Notes under the pieces: generated by a model
Databases searched by the model: none
What the model saw: only the letters and a program-made list of their open reading frames with translations
Told to the model about the DNA's origin: nothing
Translations under genes and position numbers: made by a program
Shown: piece by piece, positions 58,794-64,000 of the stretch
Position numbering within the stretch: the stretch's first letter is position 1
Layout of the letters: each line of letters begins with the position of its first letter
NCBI RefSeq assembly: GCF_042678945.1
Contig: NZ_JBHTLM010000007.1
Span: 1-64,000, forward strand
DNA from: Fontibacillus puldeungensis
GTDB lineage: Bacteria; Bacillota; Bacilli; Paenibacillales; Paenibacillaceae
Length of the DNA stretch: 64,000 nucleotides
Reading direction: 5' to 3'

Positions 58794-60113
58794 TCACAAG
58801 CTGAGTTCCGTAGCTTTAAGCTGTGCCATCTGTTTACAGAAATCCTGAGGAGTCATGTCGCCGGCTAAAAGCTGCGCGATCAAGTTTTTGTGCGTTTCTG
58901 CCGAATCTGCCGGGAGAATATTGTCCCACCAAGTAATAAACGAGGTCGCTGTGTTCATCAGATCTGCCGAAGATTTGTCAAGTTCTGACAGTTTCGAAGT
59001 ATCAAGCCCCTCTGTTTTCCAGCAAGGAAGTCCTGCACCGGCGAGAAAACCCTGCGTACCGAGCTGCTCGCTTAAATACGTAAGAAATTCAACAGCTTCT
59101 TTCGGATGCTTGGTGGTGTTGCTGACATAGAAACCGTCCTGACCTCCACCGAAAAATTCGGTGTTCGTGCCTTTACCGTCTTCAAAAATTGGGAAAGGAA
59201 TGACCTTAACCTTACCTTTGGTTTTCGATGACGGATCGTCGATGCCGGCATTTACCCAGTTCGCCTGGAACATCATGGCTGCATTTCCCGCATTGAATGC
59301 ACCAAGCATTTCATCATAGCTCATACTGAACATACTGGAGTTGAAAGCGCCCGCTTTTGCCATTTCTTGCATTTTAGTGGCTGCAGCGACGAAGTCAGGC
59401 GAATCCCATTTGGATGGATCTTTAAATGCTGCCATTACCGCTTCATTACCAGCCTGACGCATCGCAACGATGTCATACCAGTACATACCAGGCCAGCGGT
59501 CCTTCTCTCCGATAACAGCTGGAGTAATGTTCGCTGCCTTCAACTTCGTTACTGCGTCAAGCAGTTCTGTATAGTTCGTCGGTAATTTGGCTCCCGCCTT
59601 ATCGAACAGTTCCGTATTCACATAAAGGCTCGCAATATGTGTATAGACGGGCAATGTGTAAATTTTCCCATTTGTAGTGATGCCTTTCTCCATACCCGGG
59701 GCCATCTTCGCCTTGAGGTCGTCTGTTACATAGCTGGTGATATCAAGGACATTACCGGAATCGATATACGGTTGCATAAAGCTGCCGCCGCCCATGCCGT
59801 AAAATAAATCAGGTGCTTCATTTGCTGCAAGCGCTGTCTTAATTTTGGTTTTAAACTGCTCACCGGTCGTCCCTGTCCGTTCGACTTGGATGTTCGGATG
59901 ATCGCTGTTCCATTTCTTGATGATTTCCGGCAATATTTTTGCCGATGGGTCCGTGTTGCCAACGGACTGATCCCAAAGCGTCAATTTAACCGTTCCGCCA
60001 TCTCCTGATTTTTTTTCCCCAGATGAGGATGAATTGGAAGAGCATGCGGCCATGCTACCAACAAGGCCCAAGGCTAAAACTATACTAGCTGTCTTTTTTA
60101 GCAACGCTTTCAT
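58794..60113 (-). CDS. araN: Sugar-binding lipoprotein, AraN-like, locus B
   Basis: A 439-residue lipoprotein with lipobox MAAC (Cys ~24). KLTLWDQSVGNTDPSAKILP and LAANEAPDLFYGMGGGSFMQ at the start, AFNAGNAAMMFQANWVNAGI and EFFGGGQDGFYVSNTTKHPK later, are the family 1 solute-binding features. It brings the oligosaccharide to the AraPQ-like permeases. A weak cre-like sequence, TGAAAGCCCTTTCG (60,165), lies ~50 bases upstream. AGGTT lies before the ATG. Confidence 0.88.
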   Translation of the reverse strand: MKALLKKTASIVLALGLVGSMAACSSNSSSSGEKKSGDGGTVKLTLWDQSVGNTDPSAKILPEIIKKWNSDHPNIQVERTGTTGEQFKTKIKTALAANEAPDLFYGMGGGSFMQPYIDSGNVLDITSYVTDDLKAKMAPGMEKGITTNGKIYTLPVYTHIASLYVNTELFDKAGAKLPTNYTELLDAVTKLKAANITPAVIGEKDRWPGMYWYDIVAMRQAGNEAVMAAFKDPSKWDSPDFVAAATKMQEMAKAGAFNSSMFSMSYDEMLGAFNAGNAAMMFQANWVNAGIDDPSSKTKGKVKVIPFPIFEDGKGTNTEFFGGGQDGFYVSNTTKHPKEAVEFLTYLSEQLGTQGFLAGAGLPCWKTEGLDTSKLSELDKSSADLMNTATSFITWWDNILPADSAETHKNLIAQLLAGDMTPQDFCKQMAQLKATELSL

Positions 60114-60231
60114 TTTCTAACCTCCCAATTGAATTGTTATTTTATTTCTACTCACATTGTAGGGTGAAAGCCCTTTCGGTTCCATTCAAAATACGTACAT
60201 GCAATTTCAAAATTCGAACATCTCACTTCGA

Positions 60232-61812
60232 TCATTTACTGCTTCTGTACTCGTTCACGGATCTGCCGATCGTTTTTTTGAAAAGAATGCTGAAATAGTG
60301 CGGATCGGCTATTCCTACTTTTTCACCGACCTGATACCCTTTTAAATCCGTCGTTTTCAGCAGAGTTTCCGCTCTTTTCATGCGTAAATTCGTAACATAC
60401 TCCACAAAGGTCTGCCCGATTTCTTTCTTCATAAGCCTTCCTAAATGGCCCGGACTGACAAAGAACGCCGCTGCGGTGCTCGCGAGTCCCAACTCCGGAT
60501 CACTCATATTATTTTCAAGATATTCTTTCACCTGACTGATCAGGTTGCCTTCTTTCGCCTGGTTTTTCGAACAGATCGCTCCCGAAAGAGATAGAACATA
60601 ATTTTCCAATGTTTTCTTTAATTCCGGTAGATTATCTGCGGTAAGAATGGAAACCAGCGTTTCTTTATCAAAAATGAACTCATTTTCGATTTGCTGTTCG
60701 ATCGCCGCATGCTGGCATTCGGTAATCACATCCATTGCCGCGATACGGAACTGTGACACACTGGAAAACGAAACGTCAAAGATACTGCTCACAATCTGAG
60801 ACGCGCCCTCGGACGAACCGACACTGATATAGAATTGTAATTTCTGAAGAAGGTCTGAGCTTGAATGATATTGTTCCCCCTTGTTGTCAATAACATCTTC
60901 AAAGAACACGACCTGATTTTTTCCAACGAAGGCTTTGTATTGAAGTGCACGAGATGCTTCCTGATATCCCAGGTGTACCTCTTGTATATGTTCATGCTTC
61001 CGCCCGATACCGATGTTAATAAAGCAAGGGTAGGCGTTAATCAGATTTGCTTTCAGCAGCTCGCAATCGCTTACAAAATCTGAATCCTGGTTAAAGGAAA
61101 TGATCACAATTTGGTTTCTGGTATCCAGCAAAACAATAACCTTCGAATCGGCTTGATAAAATGCTTCTATTTTATTCTTGCATTTCATTTTCAGTAAAAT
61201 CATCTGCTCCTCTGTCTGCTCCGCGGAGGCCGAGGAAATCTCCATCACGGCGATTTGAAACAGGCCCACACCGAAGCACACCGGGATTTTGAAGTAATTC
61301 GCCTTTTCATGAATTTCTTCCATCGAAAGGGCACCCATTAACCATTGATTTAAAAATTTTTCCTTAAGAAATGGAAAGTTTCGCTCCAGCTCTTCCTTCA
61401 GCTTCTCCATTTCCTGATCGCGCGAACGTTCCTCGTAAATTTTACTCTTCACTTTGTCAGTCACACTGAGCAGCTCAGAGGCACGAATCGGTTTTAAAAT
61501 AAAATCAATAACCCCCAGCTTTAAACTTCTACGTGCATACTCAAACTCATCATGACCGGTCACGACCACGATTTTGATATCCGGATGCTTTTCCAGAACC
61601 ATACCGCTAAACTCAATGCCGTCCATAAACGGCATGCATATATCCGTAAAAATGATGTCCGGCTTTTCTTTATCGACCAATTCAAGCGCTTCCCCTGCAT
61701 TGGAAGCTTCGCCTATAATCGTCATGCCTTGCTGTTCCCAGTCAATACGCAATCTGAGCAGATTCCGTATCAAATATTCATCATCAACAATTAAAACCTT
61801 AAGTTTTTCCAT
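60232..61812 (-). CDS. YesN-type response regulator (AraC output), locus B
   Basis: A 526-residue protein: receiver domain (VLIVDDEYLIRNLLRLRIDW; phospho-Asp 57 in PDIIFTDICMPFMDG; Lys in FILKPIRA), a variable middle part and a C-terminal AraC domain (STAAAFFVSPGHLGRLMKKE and VGIADPHYFSILFKKTIGRS). It would activate the transport and abfA genes directly downstream (119-bp gap). It overlaps the kinase gene by 22 bases. Confidence 0.9.
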   Translation of the reverse strand: MEKLKVLIVDDEYLIRNLLRLRIDWEQQGMTIIGEASNAGEALELVDKEKPDIIFTDICMPFMDGIEFSGMVLEKHPDIKIVVVTGHDEFEYARRSLKLGVIDFILKPIRASELLSVTDKVKSKIYEERSRDQEMEKLKEELERNFPFLKEKFLNQWLMGALSMEEIHEKANYFKIPVCFGVGLFQIAVMEISSASAEQTEEQMILLKMKCKNKIEAFYQADSKVIVLLDTRNQIVIISFNQDSDFVSDCELLKANLINAYPCFINIGIGRKHEHIQEVHLGYQEASRALQYKAFVGKNQVVFFEDVIDNKGEQYHSSSDLLQKLQFYISVGSSEGASQIVSSIFDVSFSSVSQFRIAAMDVITECQHAAIEQQIENEFIFDKETLVSILTADNLPELKKTLENYVLSLSGAICSKNQAKEGNLISQVKEYLENNMSDPELGLASTAAAFFVSPGHLGRLMKKEIGQTFVEYVTNLRMKRAETLLKTTDLKGYQVGEKVGIADPHYFSILFKKTIGRSVNEYRSSK

Positions 61813-63626
61813 GATGCATCTTCTCCATTTGGTATAGTCAAGGTGATCGTCGTTCCCTTGCCCGGTTCGCTATCTATTTTGAAACGGTTTTTATCTTCAT
61901 AAAAAATACGCATACGTTCCATAGTTCCCCATAAACCAACACTCTTGTTTTGACCTTTTTCTTCGGTAGACAGAATTTGCTGAATTTCTTCTTCCGACAT
62001 ACCGACACCGTCATCCGAAATGGATATTTGGACCCCGCCTTCTGTATGGTGCACACCGATCCATATCGTTCCACTAGTTCCTTTTTTGCGTATCCCATGG
62101 TAAAGCGAGTTCTCAACTAGCGGCTGCAATACTAACTTCATTATTGGGTAGTGACAACAGCTCTCGTCCACATCATACTGAACCTCGAACAGATCCTGGT
62201 AGCGCACTTTCTGGATTTTCAAATAATTTCTTACCATCTCTATTTCTTCACCGACGGTGATTACGTCTCGGCCTTTACTCACGCTCATGCGATAATAACT
62301 TCCCAATGCCTCGACCAGGTCGCATACCTGATCGTTTAAGCCGGACAAGGCTAACGATGTAATGGAGTCCAGCGTGTTATATAAAAAATGCGGTTTGATT
62401 TGTGCCTGCAGCGTACTCAGTTCCGCTTTGCGAATCGTATTCTGCTCTTCAATAATTCGCTTCAGCAGCTGATCGATTTGTTCGATCATATTGTTGTATC
62501 CAATAAACAGCTGTTCAAATTCAAAACTATTCGGTTCAACGCGAACCTTTTGCAAACTACCACTTTGCGTTTTTTTCATAGAGCGCAAGAGTTGAAGAAT
62601 GGGATTAATAATACTGCGTGAAATAATAAATGAACTCACAAAGAAAACGGTTCCGATAATAATGAGCAGAATAAGTGCTAAAAGCATAAGCGACTTATTT
62701 TCGGAGTGGATGATATTGTACGGCGTTATACTCACAAATTTCCAATTCGATTTTCCGCCTGAAAGATAGGTTGCCGTATATTTCTGGGAGCCGGATTTCA
62801 TGGTCAGGAAGCCTGAGCTGCTCTGCTGGAATTGTTGCTTCACCATATCTTTGTTATTTGTCAGCATCTGTTTAAACAACGCAACGCTTTTATCTTGTGT
62901 TGAACTGGCGGATATGATTTGATTATTTTCATCCAAAATAACAATTTGCAGCGAGTTTTGATTGGGCAGATTGGAATACGCTTGCGAGAGAGCGCTTTCC
63001 TTTATGTTAACGGCCATTACCCCCAGTGGGGATGTGTCGTCAATGTCCCGAATCATTCGGATCAACGATACGAAATTTTCTTTGGAGCCGTCTGAAAACG
63101 CGCCGCTTCCATTCAGCTTCAGAATGTACTTTCCTTTGTTGGATACCACTTGTTCATACCATGGAGCTTCCTCAACGTCCGCCTTCGTAAAGATGGGCGA
63201 TTGCTGCGTTCCAACGGAAAAGCTATGACCGGAATTGTCGAAAATATAAACGGAATCGATCACCGGAACCGTCTGTATGAGGTTGTACAAATATTTGCTG
63301 ACCTTCGACTGGGTTTGCAGGTTGGAATACACATTTCCTTGTCTTAGCAAGCTTTGCAGATTGTTATCCGAAAAAATCATTTTAGAATAGTTGTTTACGT
63401 TTTCCACCATTAAATCGACGTTTGTCTGTATGGAAGTAACCGTTTGAAGCGATACCTCATTGATTTTTTTCTGCGCCGAGTTCGTGGATATTTTATTCAA
63501 CACCAAATAGCTGAAGCCCACCGTAAGCAAGATGACCAAAAAATAGGCAAACGGTATTTTTATAGACAATTTTTTCGGTTTGCTGTGAAAAAAGGATTTC
63601 ATGCTTCTCATCGTTCGTACGATCAT
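61791..63626 (-). CDS. YesM-type sensor histidine kinase, locus B
   Basis: A 611-residue kinase from the ATG at 63626 (GGAGGGG upstream; ten codons shorter than the longest frame). Helix 1 (IPFAYFLVILLTVGFSYLVL), an extracellular Cache-like part (~50-300), helix 2 (LMLLALILLIIIGTVFFVSS), HAMP, phospho-His in QAQIKPHFLYNTLDSITS, and ATPase boxes (LVLQPLVENSLYHGI, ISDDGVGMSEEEI, GLWGTMERMRIFY). It is the sensing partner of the regulator it overlaps. Confidence 0.92.
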   Translation of the reverse strand: MIVRTMRSMKSFFHSKPKKLSIKIPFAYFLVILLTVGFSYLVLNKISTNSAQKKINEVSLQTVTSIQTNVDLMVENVNNYSKMIFSDNNLQSLLRQGNVYSNLQTQSKVSKYLYNLIQTVPVIDSVYIFDNSGHSFSVGTQQSPIFTKADVEEAPWYEQVVSNKGKYILKLNGSGAFSDGSKENFVSLIRMIRDIDDTSPLGVMAVNIKESALSQAYSNLPNQNSLQIVILDENNQIISASSTQDKSVALFKQMLTNNKDMVKQQFQQSSSGFLTMKSGSQKYTATYLSGGKSNWKFVSITPYNIIHSENKSLMLLALILLIIIGTVFFVSSFIISRSIINPILQLLRSMKKTQSGSLQKVRVEPNSFEFEQLFIGYNNMIEQIDQLLKRIIEEQNTIRKAELSTLQAQIKPHFLYNTLDSITSLALSGLNDQVCDLVEALGSYYRMSVSKGRDVITVGEEIEMVRNYLKIQKVRYQDLFEVQYDVDESCCHYPIMKLVLQPLVENSLYHGIRKKGTSGTIWIGVHHTEGGVQISISDDGVGMSEEEIQQILSTEEKGQNKSVGLWGTMERMRIFYEDKNRFKIDSEPGKGTTITLTIPNGEDASWKNLRF

Positions 63627-63801
63627 CGTCGCCCCTCCATTATTTGCCGAATCCATGATATAGTGTTACGACCGATAGCAAATTTGATTATACCATCTAC
63701 TCAGGTTAGGTATCGTTGCATTCATCATAACCCAAATCATACCGTATAGCTTGGCCACTTGTGCTTGCGAGAACATAAAGTCGCCGAGCCTAACGAAAAT
63801 G

Positions 63802-63836
63802 AAAAAGCCGCAAAAGATCGGGTGATCTTCTACGGC
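63802..63836 (-). terminator. Terminator of the gene at the window end
   Basis: GCCG...AAGATC and GATCTT...CGGC form the stem, followed by TTTTTC on the minus strand. The 175 bp between it and the kinase start hold no gene I can see. Confidence 0.65.
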
Positions 63837-63884
63837 CTACCATATCATAAAAACATTAGTGTTATCGTGCCACACCCCGTTATA

Positions 63885-64000
63885 TTAAGTCATCGAAATT
63901 GAATCGCTATTCGCTTTTGTACTCTTTGCTAGAAGCTTCTTCGTAAAATTCACATCAAAAAAATGAATGATGGGTCCCAGACCGAATGCGGACACGAGAG
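63885..64000 (-). CDS. YczE/YitT-like membrane protein, C-terminal end
   Basis: Only the last 38 codons are in the window: LVSAFGLGPIIHFFDVNFTK and a basic, Ser-rich tail, then TAA. The GxGPIIxFF segment is the usual end of the last membrane helix in YczE/YyaS/YitT-type proteins. The rest lies beyond the window. Function is not established for the family. Confidence 0.5.
   Translation of the reverse strand, partial: LVSAFGLGPIIHFFDVNFTKKLLAKSTKANSDSISMT

Noticed and set aside
60165..60178. A cre site upstream of the locus B binding-protein gene
   Set aside because: TGAAAGCCCTTTCG misses the central CG and the final A; too weak to list as a feature of its own.

Overview
The window looks like chromosomal DNA of a Gram-positive, spore-former-type Firmicute, most probably a Paenibacillaceae (Paenibacillus-like). 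The pointers are strong AGGAGG-type ribosome sites with several TTG/GTG starts, an SLH-domain surface protein, two YesM/YesN two-component systems beside carbohydrate ABC importers, PBSX-type phage tail genes and a truncated RHS/YD-repeat gene. No rRNA, tRNA or CRISPR array was seen. The genus is an inference from gene content; no marker gene is present.

Region 1 (1-1,346): the 3' end of an IS3-type transposase, a small WYL-like protein and a small lipoprotein.

Region 2 (1,347-21,303): a compact, almost entirely leftward contractile-tail locus of PBSX (Xkd) type. In transcription order it has a small Cys-rich protein, a double-domain tail terminator-like protein, a low-complexity protein, sheath, tube, a tail-assembly chaperone with a clear -1 slippery site, tape measure, LysM protein (XkdP), hub (XkdQ), XkdR, XkdS, baseplate J (XkdT), XkdU/YmfQ, two tail-fibre-like proteins with small accessory genes, an IS1182-type remnant, and a lysis module (XhlA-like protein, amidase, holin). 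There is no terminase, portal, capsid, integrase or replication gene. At its head are an ArpU-like late activator and, divergently, an XRE repressor, an ImmA-type metallopeptidase and an unknown third gene. Five near-palindromic TTRCC-N5-GGTAA sites lie between the divergent arms. The simplest reading is a headless, contractile tailocin under repressor/protease control.

Region 3 (21,145-25,206): the third gene of the rightward arm is broken by a roughly 3.8 kb leftward cassette holding a truncated RHS protein with a C-terminal tip, a tightly coupled immunity-like gene and a frameshifted small gene. It is bounded by two 127-bp copies of part of the broken gene.

Region 4 (25,237-31,096): a DUF1349 protein, an MFS efflux transporter with a winged-helix regulator, an iron-containing alcohol dehydrogenase, and an EamA-family transporter behind a divergent purine-type riboswitch whose folding suggests an ON switch.

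Region 5 (31,106-40,500): a large SLH-anchored surface protein with homogenised Ig-like repeats, two small membrane proteins sharing an intergenic region with two CsoR-like palindromes, and a giant kinase-like/AAA/GAF/LuxR regulator.

Region 6 (40,530-64,000): two parallel sugar-uptake loci separated by an aldo/keto reductase, a copper-amine-oxidase-N-domain protein and mobile or surface-protein debris. Locus A: LamG-containing GH51-type enzyme, LplA-like binding protein, two permeases, YesM kinase, YesN regulator. Locus B: YesM kinase, YesN regulator, AraN-like binding protein, AraP/AraQ-like permeases, GH51 arabinofuranosidase, DUF6171 protein. Together they suggest sensing, import and intracellular hydrolysis of arabinose-containing oligosaccharides. 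Neither locus carries an ABC ATPase, so a shared MsmX-type ATPase elsewhere is expected. The window ends inside a YczE/YitT-like membrane protein gene.
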